64,000 nucleotides of DNA from Hyphomonadaceae bacterium (GTDB lineage: Bacteria > Pseudomonadota > Alphaproteobacteria > Caulobacterales > Aquidulcibacteraceae): assembly GCA_016791425.1 (NCBI GenBank), contig JAEUMQ010000020.1, positions 212,593-276,592 of the forward strand. Direction: 5' to 3'. Below are positions 8,150 to 16,887 of the stretch, piece by piece (position 1 is the first letter of the stretch; each line of letters starts with the position of its first letter). The translations under genes were made by a program, and so were the position numbers. A model generated the notes under the pieces. That model was not told where the DNA came from, did not search any database, and saw only the letters and a list, made by a program, of their open reading frames with translations.

Positions 8150-8674
8150 ATGCGCTTTCTCGCCGTCCTGACCCTCGCCTTGGCTCTGGCCGCCTGCGGC
8201 CGGCCGACGGGCTCCTCGAAAGCCCCGGAGGCCGCGCCGCCGCCCGCGCCAGTCGCCTGCAACGACGTCGCGATCAATCCCGCCGCGCCGGCGCGCATTG
8301 TCGCCGCCGCGGCCGCCGCGGAGAGCTTGCTGGGCGGCCCAATGGCGCCCGGCCTCTACGATCTGTCCTCCATCGAACCCCGCGACGGCGCGCCCGCGCC
8401 CGCCGCCGACATGTGGGAGACCATCCGCGTGCGCGACACCGAGGCGGGAATCGTGCTCGAAGCGGCGATCGTCACGGGCGCGGCGGGCAATCCGCCGCTG
8501 CGCGTCAATTCGACCTTGGTGGAGGGCCCGCCGACGGAACTGGTGCGCACGTGTGGGCCAAACCTCAGGCGCGCTGTGAGCTATGCGGCGTCCGCGAACG
8601 GATTTGCCCTGCTGCTGCCGGGCGAAGGAGACGTCGGCAAGGTGCTCTACACCTTCGCGCGCCGCGCGAGCTGA
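8150..8674 (+). CDS. Hypothetical lipoprotein
   Basis: The 174-residue product has a lipoprotein signal, MRFLAVLTLALALAACG, with Cys16 as predicted lipid anchor, followed by a Pro/Ala linker and a small domain of about 130 residues. I do not recognise the family. The domain has a pair of cysteines (VACNDVAIN and VRTCGPNLRR) that may form a disulfide. The ATG at 8150 is chosen because it starts the signal sequence; an upstream in-frame codon at 8105 would add a charged leader. The gene follows the crotonase by 41 bases and precedes another lipoprotein. Confidence 0.7.
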   Translation: MRFLAVLTLALALAACGRPTGSSKAPEAAPPPAPVACNDVAINPAAPARIVAAAAAAESLLGGPMAPGLYDLSSIEPRDGAPAPAADMWETIRVRDTEAGIVLEAAIVTGAAGNPPLRVNSTLVEGPPTELVRTCGPNLRRAVSYAASANGFALLLPGEGDVGKVLYTFARRAS

Positions 8675-8701
8675 GATTCTTACTCAAAAAGGAGGGACAA
8701 C

Positions 8702-9154
8702 ATGCGTCGTTTGCTCATCGCCATGGGCGCGCTCGTCGCGCTCAGCGCCTGCGCTTCGAGCGGCCCGACGAGCGCGGGCTCCGCCGGCACGTGGAACTTC
8801 ACCTACGATTCCGCCACCGGCGTCGCGCGCGCCGCACAATCGGACGCCGGCGCCACCATCCAATGCCAGGCGCCGAACGGCGACATGCTGCTGGTGGATT
8901 CCGTGCTCGGCGGCCGCGGCGTGACGAGCGCGGAGTTCAAGATCGGCCAGCACCCGATCACCGTGCCGGCCCAATCGAACGGCCGTCAGCTGACCATTCG
9001 CCTGCCGCGTCGTCCGCCCAATCTCGGCGCCTACGCGCACCTTTCGCAGGAGCCGGTGTCCGTCACCGCGGGCGGCCGCACCCACGCCTACGCGCCCGAC
9101 GCCGTCCAGAAGATCGCCCAGGTCGCCAACGCCTGCTGGCCAAGCGGCAGCTAG
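8702..9154 (+). CDS. Hypothetical lipoprotein
   Basis: A 150-residue protein with lipoprotein signal MRRLLIAMGALVALSACASS (acylation expected at Cys17). AAGGAGGGA sits just before the ATG, a strong ribosome site. The mature part looks beta-rich (GTWNFTYDSATG, ATIQCQAPNGDMLLVDS, RQLTIRLPRRP) and has two cysteines that could pair. No family is recognised. The same-strand lipoprotein gene 27 bases upstream has a comparable size, and the two may be co-transcribed envelope proteins. Confidence 0.7.
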   Translation: MRRLLIAMGALVALSACASSGPTSAGSAGTWNFTYDSATGVARAAQSDAGATIQCQAPNGDMLLVDSVLGGRGVTSAEFKIGQHPITVPAQSNGRQLTIRLPRRPPNLGAYAHLSQEPVSVTAGGRTHAYAPDAVQKIAQVANACWPSGS

Positions 9155-9164
9155 CGCGATCGCG

Positions 9165-11264
9165 TCACGCGCTCGCCGCCAGCTTCCGCATCATGTTCCA
9201 CAACGCCGGCCGCGCCTCGTTCGCCGCGGTCGGCGTTTGCATCTTCGCAGGCGCGCGCGCCTTGCGCGGAACCGACAGCGCCGCGACCGCCAGCGCCAGG
9301 ATCACCAGCGAGGCCGCGCGCCATCCATCCGCGGGCTGATGGATATCGACGATCGCGACCTTGGCGATGATCGTCGCGACCACGCCCCAAGTCGCCAGCC
9401 GCTCCGTGCGGTCGAGCAAGCCGCGCGCACGCAAGAGCCCCAGCGCCGCGATCAGCAAGAGCGCCGAGAGCGCGACGTTCTCCGCGCCGAACACGCCCCA
9501 GCCCCAGATTTCGCCGAGGTTCTGCGCACCGTGGAAGTCGCGCCGGATCTCAAGCCCCGCCCAGGTCAGCACCAGAGCGCCGGCCGCGCAGAGCGCGAGG
9601 ACGCTGAGCCATTCCGCGCCGCGCTTTTGCGCCAGCCACGCCAGCGCCGCAACGGCGATGGCCGGCGCCAGGAAGCCGATCGCGAGCGTGTTGAACGTCG
9701 CTGGCCCCAGCACCGCGGCCGGATAGAGCCCCCACCACGGATTGACCCAGCCATAGACGCCGAACGTCGCGGCCGCGAGCCCGAGCGCGAGCAAGGTCCG
9801 CGCCGCCACGCGCCGCACGCCGCGCGCGCCGACATCGGGGCACAGCATCAGCAGGAACGCGCCCCCGAGCCAGATCGCCGCGTGCGCGCCCGCTTCGGCA
9901 AAGCCGAGGAAAGTGGACGCCGGAACGCCCCCCGTTCCGATCCAGCGCACAATTCCCGCGAGCGCGGCCGCGCCGAAGACCAGCGCCAGCGCCTCGAAGA
10001 TCGCGTGCAGCACCGGCGCCGGGGTTCTGCCTTCGCGCGCCGCGAACGCCGCCATGAGCGCCGGCACGCCGAGCGCGAGCGCCACGAACGCGAGCGCCGG
10101 CGCGCCTTCCACGCCGTGCAGCAGCATCCAGGTTGAGCGGCACGCCTGTACGACCGCCGCGACCATCAGCGCCGCAGCCGCCATCGGCCACAAGCGATGG
10201 GGCGTGTACTGATGAAGTCGCGCGAACGCCATGGCCCCGGCCGAGAGCGCCGCCGCGCTCCACACCACGCCGAGGCCCACAACAGCCGCCGCGATCAAGC
10301 CGAACACGAGGCCCGCTCCGACGGGCGCGATCGCGAAGGAAAGCGCCTTCAGATCCTTGAGGCGCCGCGCGCAGAGCAATAGCACGCCTGCCTGCAGCGC
10401 GCCCGCGCCGAGGAAGGCGAGCGCTTCGCCCGCGCGTCCGCCCGATCCGATGGTCGGTCCGATGCCGGCATTGTAGAGCACGCCGACCGCAAGCAGCGGC
10501 GAGATCGCGCCGAGCGCCGCAACCATCATTCCCGCGCGCCCGAGCATGGGCAGCGCGATCGCCTCGATCGCGAAGAACACCGCGGCGAAAAGCACGAAAG
10601 CCGGCATCAGCCACGGCTGCGCCGCGCCTTGCCCGCTGAGCACGTAAAGTCCCACGCAGGCGATCAGCCAACCGACCCCCGTCGCCGGCTCGAGCTTCCG
10701 CAGCGCGCCCCCCGCAACCGCCGCGATAACCGCCGCGAGCGCGAGCGCAGCGCCGAACGGCCCTGCCGCCTGGTCTCCGAACGCGGCGTACGCCGCGATG
10801 AGCCCGGCGCCGGTGAACATGATGCTTCCCGCCGCCGGTTGGCGCCGGATGAGCCAAATGCCGGCCATCGCGATCACGAAGAGGAAAACGGCCGGCCACG
10901 CCCCTTCCGGCTCCACCAGCCAGCGCTCGCTCGCCAGCGCGGCCCAGCCGATCGCGCCGAGCGCGCCGAACCAGCCCGCCGGCTTCCAGGCGAAGTGCGA
11001 GGCGGCGAACACCGCGCCGATCGCGAGCACCATGGAAATCCACATCAGCCCTGAGGCGGTGCCGCCTGTGAATATCTCCAGCGAGGGCGCAGCAACCGCG
11101 ACGAACGCGCCAACCCAGGCGAGACGTCTAAGTCCGTGCTTTTCGGCCGAAAGATCGCCAGGCGTGACGACATCGACGAGCAGCAGCGGCTCGCGGCGTT
11201 TCAGATCACGCGCCGTCAGCGCGGGAATCCTTTGAACTGGGGCGTTCACGGTTTGCGCTCCCAT
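9165..11264 (-). CDS. DUF2339-like polytopic membrane protein
   Basis: A 699-residue inner-membrane protein with roughly twenty hydrophobic segments after a short cytoplasmic N-terminus (residues 1-45). C-terminal landmarks resemble DUF2339 proteins: LEIRRDFHG followed by a further membrane segment, and ATIIAKVAIVDIH before the final helices. The coiled-coil N-terminus common in DUF2339 proteins is missing. Function of the family is not established. It is convergent with the lipoprotein gene ending at 9154 and is flanked upstream by a 245-base region with no other gene that I can support. ATG at 11264 has no strong ribosome site. Confidence 0.6.
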   Translation of the reverse strand: MGAQTVNAPVQRIPALTARDLKRREPLLLVDVVTPGDLSAEKHGLRRLAWVGAFVAVAAPSLEIFTGGTASGLMWISMVLAIGAVFAASHFAWKPAGWFGALGAIGWAALASERWLVEPEGAWPAVFLFVIAMAGIWLIRRQPAAGSIMFTGAGLIAAYAAFGDQAAGPFGAALALAAVIAAVAGGALRKLEPATGVGWLIACVGLYVLSGQGAAQPWLMPAFVLFAAVFFAIEAIALPMLGRAGMMVAALGAISPLLAVGVLYNAGIGPTIGSGGRAGEALAFLGAGALQAGVLLLCARRLKDLKALSFAIAPVGAGLVFGLIAAAVVGLGVVWSAAALSAGAMAFARLHQYTPHRLWPMAAAALMVAAVVQACRSTWMLLHGVEGAPALAFVALALGVPALMAAFAAREGRTPAPVLHAIFEALALVFGAAALAGIVRWIGTGGVPASTFLGFAEAGAHAAIWLGGAFLLMLCPDVGARGVRRVAARTLLALGLAAATFGVYGWVNPWWGLYPAAVLGPATFNTLAIGFLAPAIAVAALAWLAQKRGAEWLSVLALCAAGALVLTWAGLEIRRDFHGAQNLGEIWGWGVFGAENVALSALLLIAALGLLRARGLLDRTERLATWGVVATIIAKVAIVDIHQPADGWRAASLVILALAVAALSVPRKARAPAKMQTPTAANEARPALWNMMRKLAASA

Positions 11265-11509
11265 TGCGCCGGACCCGGCGGAACCGGGCAGGTGGTTGCT
11301 GTTTCATCCATGCGCTCGAACCCTCGAGTGGCGCAGATGCGACTGCGCGCCATCCACCATATTTGCCCATCCGTCCAGGGGCGATTCCGATCCCGAAAAC
11401 GAGGCGCCGCGTGCGCTGCAGCGCGCGCGCATGGGTTAATTCTCGCCGCTCTCGCGAGACACGCGGAGATCACATCCGAATTCGGAGGTGCGTGAGCGCG
11501 TGACGGAGC

Positions 11510-12403
11510 CTATGTCGCGGCGATGCGCATGAACTTCAGCGCCTGTTCCCCGCCTGTTTCATAGGCCTGCTGCTGCGCCGGGTCTGCGATTTTCGCCCAA
11601 TTGTCGCGCACATCCTCTGCGGACGCGTTCGCCAGATGCGCGCCTTCGGTCTCATAGAGCCGCGCGACCGAGAACACGCTTCCGCCCGCCGTGAGGATGG
11701 CGCCGTTCGGCGCCTCTTCGCTGACCAGATACATGACGCCCGGCGTGACGCGCGCCGGATCGAACCGCTCTTCCTGATCCGGCGGAATGATCCCCGCCGT
11801 CATCCGCGTCGCCGCCACGGGGCAGATCGCGTTGCAGCGGATGTTGTATTTCCCGCCTTCGATCTTCAGCGTCTGCATCAGCCCGACGAGCCCTGCCTTC
11901 GCGATCCCGTAATTCGCCTGCCCGAAATTGCCGTAGAGCCCGGTCGGCGAAGTCGTCACCACGATGCGCCCGTAAGTCTGCGTGCGCATGATCTCCCACG
12001 CCGCCTTGATCGGCTTCACCGATCCCATCACGTGCACGTCGAGCACGGCCGCCACGTCGGCGATCTCCATCTTCGCGAAGCTCTTGTCCCTGAGGATGCC
12101 GGCGTTCGCCACGATGATGTCGATCCGCCCCCAGCGCGACATCGTCGTGCCGATCATGTTGGCGACGCCCGCATCGTCGGTCACCGACGCGCCGTCTGCG
12201 ATCGCTTCCCCGCCAAGCGCCGCGATCTCCGCCACCACCTTCTGCGCCGCCGCAGAGGAGCCGCCGCTTCCATCCATCGCGCCGCCGAGATCGTTCACCA
12301 CCACCTTCGCCCCGCGCCGCGCGAGCTCCAGCGCATGCGCGCGCCCCAGGCCCCCGCCGGCGCCCGTCACGATCGCCACTTTCCCGTCGAACCGGATGTC
12401 CAT
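11510..12403 (-). CDS. SDR-family oxidoreductase, hydroxyacyl-CoA dehydrogenase-like
   Basis: The 297-residue short-chain dehydrogenase has the Rossmann motif TGAGGGLGRAHALELARRGA (residues about 11-30), VVVNDLGG that favours NAD, NAG in VANAGILRD, and catalytic Ser-Tyr-Lys as TTSPTGLYGNFGQANYGIAK. The VVNDLGG segment and the GRAHALELA motif are typical of the (3R)-hydroxyacyl-CoA dehydrogenase domain of peroxisomal multifunctional enzyme type 2 and its bacterial relatives, which suggests an acyl-CoA or steroid-CoA substrate. GGAGAAGG just upstream of 12403 supports this start over 12442. It is divergent from the nucleoside transporter gene. Confidence 0.82.
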   Translation of the reverse strand: MDIRFDGKVAIVTGAGGGLGRAHALELARRGAKVVVNDLGGAMDGSGGSSAAAQKVVAEIAALGGEAIADGASVTDDAGVANMIGTTMSRWGRIDIIVANAGILRDKSFAKMEIADVAAVLDVHVMGSVKPIKAAWEIMRTQTYGRIVVTTSPTGLYGNFGQANYGIAKAGLVGLMQTLKIEGGKYNIRCNAICPVAATRMTAGIIPPDQEERFDPARVTPGVMYLVSEEAPNGAILTAGGSVFSVARLYETEGAHLANASAEDVRDNWAKIADPAQQQAYETGGEQALKFMRIAAT

Positions 12404-12555
12404 GTCCTTCTCCGTTTCGCGCTTGATGTGACCCGCCCGCATCGCCCGTCAAGTCTGGCCGGGCCGCCGCCTTTTGAGGCGCGGGCGCTGCGAATGGCGC
12501 CAAAGCATTGCCAGCCGTCGCGCGCACCCCTAGCTTCCCCGCCCGGGGGGCTCGG

Positions 12556-13842
12556 GTGGCTTATTCTCTCGACAACGCCCGACCGCTTCTGGCGGTCGCG
12601 CTCATTCTGTTGGTCGCCTGGCTTCTCTCCGAGGAGAAGCGACGCTTTCCCTTGAAGCTCACCATCGGCGCGCTCGCCGTGCAGGCGGGCCTCGTGCTCG
12701 CGCTCTTCGCGATCCCCAACTCGCAAGCTCTGCTCGCCGGCATCAATGCCGCCGTGGATGGCCTCGCCAGCGCCACCGACGAAGGCACGAAATTCGTCTT
12801 CGGCTATCTCGGCGGCGGCGATCAGCCGTTTGCGGCGCTTCCCGACGACGCTCCGCCGCCCTTCATCTTCGGCTTTCGCGTCCTGCCCCTTATTCTTGTC
12901 ATCTCCGCGCTTTCAGCGCTGCTGTGGCACTGGAAGATCCTCAAATGGATCACACGCGGCTTCGGCTTCCTCTTCGAGAAGACGATGGGCCTCGGCGGCG
13001 CCTCCGCGCTTGCGGTGGCGGCGAACATTTTCATGGGCATGGTCGAGAGCCCGATCGTCATCCGCGCCTATCTCGACAAGCTCACCCGCGCCGAGCTCTT
13101 CCTGATGATGGTTGTCGGTCTCGCCACGGTCGCTGGCTCCACCATGGTGGCGTACGCGATCATCCTGCAGCCCGTGCTGCCGAACGCCGCCGGCCATGTG
13201 CTCGTCGCTTCGATCATCTCCGCGCCCGCCGGCGTGCTCCTCGCGCGCATCATGATCCCCGAACAGCAAGGCGAGGGCGCCGGGTACGATTATTCCTCCG
13301 ATCTCAAATACGAGAACGCCACCGACGCCATCGCGCAGGGCGTTTCTTCCGGCGTGATGGTCGCGGTGAACGTCGCCTCGTTTCTGATCGTCTTCGTCGC
13401 GCTCGTTTGGATCGTGAACAATCTCCTGGGGCTTTTCCCGCCGCTGATCACCGGCGAGAAGCCGACGCTCCAGCTTCTGTTCGGTTATCTCTTCGCGCCG
13501 GTCGCCTGGCTCATCGGCGCGCCTTGGTCCGAAGCGGTTGCGGCCGGCAAGATCCTCGGCACGAAGCTCTTCCTCACCGAGTTCATCGCCTTCATCGATC
13601 TCGGCGCCATCCCGGTCGATGCGATGAGCGAGCGCACGCGGATGATCCTAACTTATGCGATCTGCGGCTTCGCCAACATCGCCTCCATCGGCATCATGAC
13701 CGGCGGCATGACCGCGCTCATGCCCGAGCGCCGCCCCGAAATCCTCTCGCTCGCGTGGAAATCCCTCGCGCCCGGCTTCATGGCCACGCTCATGACCGCC
13801 GCCATCGTCGCCTCGCTCCCCGCCGGCCTCTTCGCAAAATAG
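12556..13842 (+). CDS. Concentrative nucleoside transporter (CNT family)
   Basis: Inner-membrane symporter for nucleosides, driven by protons or sodium. The 428-residue product has the CNT layout: three N-terminal helices, then VLPLILVISALSALLWHW, the re-entrant hairpin region GLGGASALAVAANIFMGMVESPIVIRAYL with the conserved ESP, SGVMVAVNVASFLIVFVALV, and a second hairpin with FIAFIDLG. ICGFANIASIGIMTGGM near the C-terminus is also characteristic. The GTG at 12556 is preferred because the upstream in-frame codon at 12508 is TTG. The upstream G-run is only a weak ribosome site, so the start remains uncertain. The family is usually about 400-430 residues. Confidence 0.88.
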   Translation: MAYSLDNARPLLAVALILLVAWLLSEEKRRFPLKLTIGALAVQAGLVLALFAIPNSQALLAGINAAVDGLASATDEGTKFVFGYLGGGDQPFAALPDDAPPPFIFGFRVLPLILVISALSALLWHWKILKWITRGFGFLFEKTMGLGGASALAVAANIFMGMVESPIVIRAYLDKLTRAELFLMMVVGLATVAGSTMVAYAIILQPVLPNAAGHVLVASIISAPAGVLLARIMIPEQQGEGAGYDYSSDLKYENATDAIAQGVSSGVMVAVNVASFLIVFVALVWIVNNLLGLFPPLITGEKPTLQLLFGYLFAPVAWLIGAPWSEAVAAGKILGTKLFLTEFIAFIDLGAIPVDAMSERTRMILTYAICGFANIASIGIMTGGMTALMPERRPEILSLAWKSLAPGFMATLMTAAIVASLPAGLFAK

Positions 13843-13909
13843 AGGGTGAGGGGGGCCGTTCCCGCAACGTCACCGTTGCGCGCGTGGTTCAGCGCGTCAC
13901 AATGTCCGC

Positions 13910-15151
13910 ATGAGCGACTTCCTCATGCCCGCCGACGGCCCGAACGCAGACGTCTCCTCTGTCCCGCTCGACAAGCTCGATCTCTCCCAGCAGCACATCT
14001 GGTCCACCAACTCGCACTGGCCGTACTTCGCCCGCCTCCGCCGCGAGGCCCCGGTGCATTTCTGCCCGGAGAGCCAGTTCGGCCCCTATTGGTCGGTCAC
14101 CACCTACAAGGACATCTTCTTCGTCGATACCCATCACGATCTTTTCTCCTCCTCCGACGGCATCACGCTCGCGGACGCCTCCGAAGGCTTCGAGCTCCCA
14201 ATGTTCATCGCGATGGACCCGCCCCGGCACGACGCGCAGCGCAAGGCCGTGCAGCCCATCGTCGGCGCGCCCATGCTGGAGGCGCTGCAGCCGATCATCC
14301 GCGAACGCATCGCCGGCATCCTCGATGCGCTCCCGCGCGGGCAAACGTTCGACTGGGTCGATCGCGTCTCCATCGAGCTCACCACCCAGATGCTCGCCAC
14401 GCTCTTTGACTTTCCGTTCGAGGATCGCCGCAAGCTCACCCGTTGGTCCGACGTCGCCACCGGCCGCGGCAACCGCGCCATCGTGGAAAGCGAGGAGCAA
14501 TGGCGCGGCGAGCTGCTCGAATGCGCCGATTATTTCTCCCGCCTTTGGAACGCGCGCATCGACGCCCCGCCCAGGCAGGATCTCATCTCGCTCATGGCTC
14601 ATGCCCCGGCCACCCGCGACATGCCGAGGATGGAATTCCTCGGCAATCTCATCCTCCTCATCGTCGGCGGCAACGACACGACGCGCAACTCGCTCACCGG
14701 CGGCGTTATCGCCTTCAACGAGAACCCTTCCGAGTTCGCCAAGCTCCGCGCCGATCCTGCGCTGGTGGATTCCGCCGCCTCCGAGATCATCCGTTGGCAG
14801 ACGCCGCTCGCGCACATGCGCCGCACCGCGATCTTCGACACCGAGCTCGGCGGTCAGCAGATCCGCGCTGGCGACAAGGTCGTCATGTGGTACGTCTCCG
14901 GCAATCGCGACGAGACCGCCATCGAGAACGCGAACGCGTTCCGCATCGATCGCCCGCGCGTGCGCCAGCATCTCTCGTTCGGCTACGGCATTCATCGCTG
15001 CGTCGGCATGCGCCTCGCCGAGATGCAGCTGCGCACCACCTGGGAAGAGATCCTCAAGCGCTTCGACAGGATCGAAATCATGGGCCCGCCCGACCGCATC
15101 CCCTCATCCTTCGTCCACGGCTATTCCACGCTCCCCGTCCGCGTCTCCTGA
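13910..15151 (+). CDS. Cytochrome P450, CYP153-like
   Basis: The 413-residue soluble bacterial P450 has the I-helix oxygen-activation motif GGNDTT (253-258), the ExxR pair E292/R295, LAHMRRTA, and the heme-ligand loop FGYGIHRCVG with Cys364. The stretches LILLIVGGNDTTRNSLTGG and GIHRCVGMRLAEMQLR match what I know of CYP153, terminal hydroxylases of medium-chain alkanes, fatty acids and terpenes. They depend on a ferredoxin and ferredoxin reductase, neither of which is in the window. Acyl-CoA dehydrogenase, crotonase and SDR genes nearby could process the resulting acids, but they are not in one operon with it. Subfamily assignment is from motif memory. Confidence 0.85.
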   Translation: MSDFLMPADGPNADVSSVPLDKLDLSQQHIWSTNSHWPYFARLRREAPVHFCPESQFGPYWSVTTYKDIFFVDTHHDLFSSSDGITLADASEGFELPMFIAMDPPRHDAQRKAVQPIVGAPMLEALQPIIRERIAGILDALPRGQTFDWVDRVSIELTTQMLATLFDFPFEDRRKLTRWSDVATGRGNRAIVESEEQWRGELLECADYFSRLWNARIDAPPRQDLISLMAHAPATRDMPRMEFLGNLILLIVGGNDTTRNSLTGGVIAFNENPSEFAKLRADPALVDSAASEIIRWQTPLAHMRRTAIFDTELGGQQIRAGDKVVMWYVSGNRDETAIENANAFRIDRPRVRQHLSFGYGIHRCVGMRLAEMQLRTTWEEILKRFDRIEIMGPPDRIPSSFVHGYSTLPVRVS

Positions 15152-15174
15152 GCATCGGCGAGGGGCGGCTCTTT

Positions 15175-15218
15175 CCTCCCCCGTTTACGGGGGAGGTGTC
15201 GCGTGCGAAGCACGCGAC
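15175..15218. repeat. Intergenic two-hairpin palindromic repeat, copy 2
   Basis: First hairpin CCTCCCCCG (15175-15183) and CGGGGGAGG (15188-15196) with a TTTA loop; second hairpin GTCGCGTGC (15198-15206) and GCACGCGAC (15210-15218) with a GAA loop; then GGAGGGGGCGCAAC. It lies between the P450 stop and the GST start, so its transcript form would separate the two genes. The same architecture recurs at 15897 and 26208. Confidence 0.75.
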
Positions 15219-15259
15219 GGAGGGGGCGCAACTTCCCCGGCATCGCAAAGAGATCGCCC

Positions 15260-15880
15260 ATGAAGCTCTACCTCGCCCCGTACGCCCCCAACCCGCGCCG
15301 CGTCACGATGTTCATCGCCGAGAAGGGCATCGCGGACATCGATCTCATCCAGCTCGACCTGCAGAAAGGCGAGCACCGCACCGAAGAGTTCCGCCGGAAA
15401 TCCCCCTTCGCGCAGATCCCCACGCTCGAGCTCGATGACGGCCGCTGCCTCACCGAAAGCCGCGCCATCTGCCAGTATCTCGAAGCCCTCCATCCTGAGC
15501 CCAACCTCATGGGCGCCGACGCCTTCGAGCGCGCCTTCATCGAGATGTGGGATCGCCGCATGGAGCTCATGTTCTCCGTGCCGCTGATGCTGTGGGTGCG
15601 TCACGGCAATCCCGTGCTCGCGATGCTGGAACGCAACCAGAGCGCCGAGGTCGCATCCTTCAATCAAGGCCAGGCCATGCGCATGGCCAAGCGCCTCAAT
15701 GACGAGCTGGCGTCGCGCCCATGGATCGCCGGCGATCGCTTCACCATCGCCGACATCACCGCCGCTTGCGGGATGGACTTCGCCAAGATGATGCAATGGC
15801 GCCCGGGCGATGATCTCCCGCACCTTAAGGCCTGGCGCGCCCGCATCGCCGACCGCCCCGCCGGCAAAGTTGCCGCATAA
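15260..15880 (+). CDS. Glutathione S-transferase family protein
   Basis: The 206-residue protein has an N-terminal thioredoxin-fold domain starting MKLYLAPYAPNPRRVTMFIAEKG, the cis-proline region FAQIPTLELDDGRCLTES (the TES/ES pair binds the glutathione gamma-glutamyl group) and AICQYLEALHP. A helical C-domain follows, with RPWIAGDRFTIADITAACGMDF (N-capping box and hydrophobic staple region). It conjugates or reduces electrophiles using glutathione, which the gshA gene at 53144 would supply. The ATG at 15260 is chosen by alignment to the GST start. It follows the P450 by 108 bases, with a palindromic repeat between. Substrate unknown. Confidence 0.85.
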   Translation: MKLYLAPYAPNPRRVTMFIAEKGIADIDLIQLDLQKGEHRTEEFRRKSPFAQIPTLELDDGRCLTESRAICQYLEALHPEPNLMGADAFERAFIEMWDRRMELMFSVPLMLWVRHGNPVLAMLERNQSAEVASFNQGQAMRMAKRLNDELASRPWIAGDRFTIADITAACGMDFAKMMQWRPGDDLPHLKAWRARIADRPAGKVAA

Positions 15881-15896
15881 CAGGAAAGGGCTCTTT

Positions 15897-15934
15897 CCTC
15901 CCCCGTTTGCGGGGGAGGTGTCGCCGAAGGCGAC
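15897..15934. repeat. Intergenic two-hairpin palindromic repeat, copy 3
   Basis: CCTCCCCCG (15897-15905) pairs with CGGGGGAGG (15910-15918) across TTTG, followed by GTCGCC (15920-15925), GAA loop, GGCGAC (15929-15934). It is almost the same as the copy at 15175 and lies between the convergent GST and CHAD genes. No T tract follows, but the position fits a role at transcript ends. Confidence 0.75.
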
Positions 15935-15965
15935 GGAAAGGGCGCGGCTGCGCCGACTTGTAAGG

Positions 15966-16781
15966 CTACCTGTGCAGATCCTTGCCGATCTTGTCGGTCT
16001 GCTTGCGCAGCTTCTTCAGCTTCTTGCCCAGGAACGCCTGCACCAGATCCGCATCGTCCGGCGCGCCCGCCAGCGCCGGCTCGCGGCGCACCTGCGCGAT
16101 CAGCATCATCGTGTCGCGCTCGCGCCCGAGGAGCTCCCCGAGCCGCTGCGCGCGCTGCGTTCGGCGCGGCAGCTTTTTTGGCCAAGCGTCACCCAAAAGC
16201 AACGCCGCATAGAGCCGCTCCTTCTCTCTTTGGCGCCATTTGTGACGGTCCTCGACCTCTCCCGTCAGCTGCGCCTCCTTGAAGGCTCTGCGCACGCGCC
16301 GATCGAGCCGCTCAGCGCCGGCGCGCACATGCTTCTTGTCTGCAATCGTCGGCCAGCCCTGCGCCGTGGCCGCCAGCGCGCGCGCGTCGCGCGCGGCCTC
16401 ACCCAGGGACGGACATTCCATTGCGTGACGGCGCGCCGCAACCTTGCGGGAAAGATAGAAAAGCGCCTTGCGCGTCCGGCCTTCCTCTTGCTCCGCATAG
16501 GATTTTGCACATGCGGCGATGGCGTCGAGATCGCGGACGTCGGAAAAGCGTCGCATGATCGCGCGTATTCCGGAAATGATTTGCCCGGCCGTCTCGGGCG
16601 CGCACAGATGCGCAAGCCGCGCCAACGCGCGGGCGCGCTTCAGGGACGTGCGTCCGCGATGCACCGCCTCGACCGGGCTGGGGCTCTCGAAAGCGGCGAT
16701 CGCCGCCTCCAATTGCGCACACAGCGCCTCGCGGAGCTCGAAGCTGGGCGTGGGCTTGAGCACGGGGAGGCATGTGGGCAA
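15966..16781 (-). CDS. CHAD domain-containing protein
   Basis: The 271-residue, strongly basic, helical protein contains VEAVHRGRTSLKRARALARL near the N-terminus and repeated His/Arg/Lys helices (RIMRRFSDVRDLDAI, HKWRQREKERLYAALL, LGELLGRERDTMML), the hallmark of conserved-histidine alpha-helical domains. CHAD proteins bind inorganic polyphosphate and often localise to polyphosphate granules. No CYTH triphosphatase domain is fused and no polyphosphate kinase is adjacent. The start is uncertain: 16781 is a TTG, and a GTG at 16763 is the alternative. It diverges from the secreted-protein gene across a region with two DnaA-box-like sites. Confidence 0.8.
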   Translation of the reverse strand: MPTCLPVLKPTPSFELREALCAQLEAAIAAFESPSPVEAVHRGRTSLKRARALARLAHLCAPETAGQIISGIRAIMRRFSDVRDLDAIAACAKSYAEQEEGRTRKALFYLSRKVAARRHAMECPSLGEAARDARALAATAQGWPTIADKKHVRAGAERLDRRVRRAFKEAQLTGEVEDRHKWRQREKERLYAALLLGDAWPKKLPRRTQRAQRLGELLGRERDTMMLIAQVRREPALAGAPDDADLVQAFLGKKLKKLRKQTDKIGKDLHR

Positions 16782-16847
16782 ATTTCAGTCCGCCGCGCAA
16801 TACTGTCGTAACCTGCCGACGATGCGCTCGATTGGCGCGGCGCTAAG

Positions 16848-16867
16848 TTATTCACAGTTTATCCACA
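16848..16867 (+). promoter_or_regulatory. Two phased DnaA-box-like sites
   Basis: TTATTCACA (16848-16856) and TTATCCACA (16859-16867) are direct repeats 11 bases apart, about one helical turn. The second equals the strong E. coli DnaA-box consensus; the first differs at one position. They lie 20-40 bases before the GTG of the secreted-protein gene, in the divergent region with the CHAD gene. A DnaA-controlled promoter is possible. A replication origin is less likely because no cluster of more boxes or AT-rich unwinding stretch is evident. Confidence 0.45.
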
Positions 16868-16887
16868 GCCTGCTTGGTGGAAGGCCC

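Noticed and set aside
11246..11473. 75-residue minus-strand frame ahead of the DUF2339-like gene
   Set aside because: Overlaps the better-supported start, no domain; treated as untranslated leader.
16782..16887. Chromosomal replication origin
   Set aside because: Only two DnaA-like boxes, no AT-rich unwinding region and no typical origin-flanking genes.
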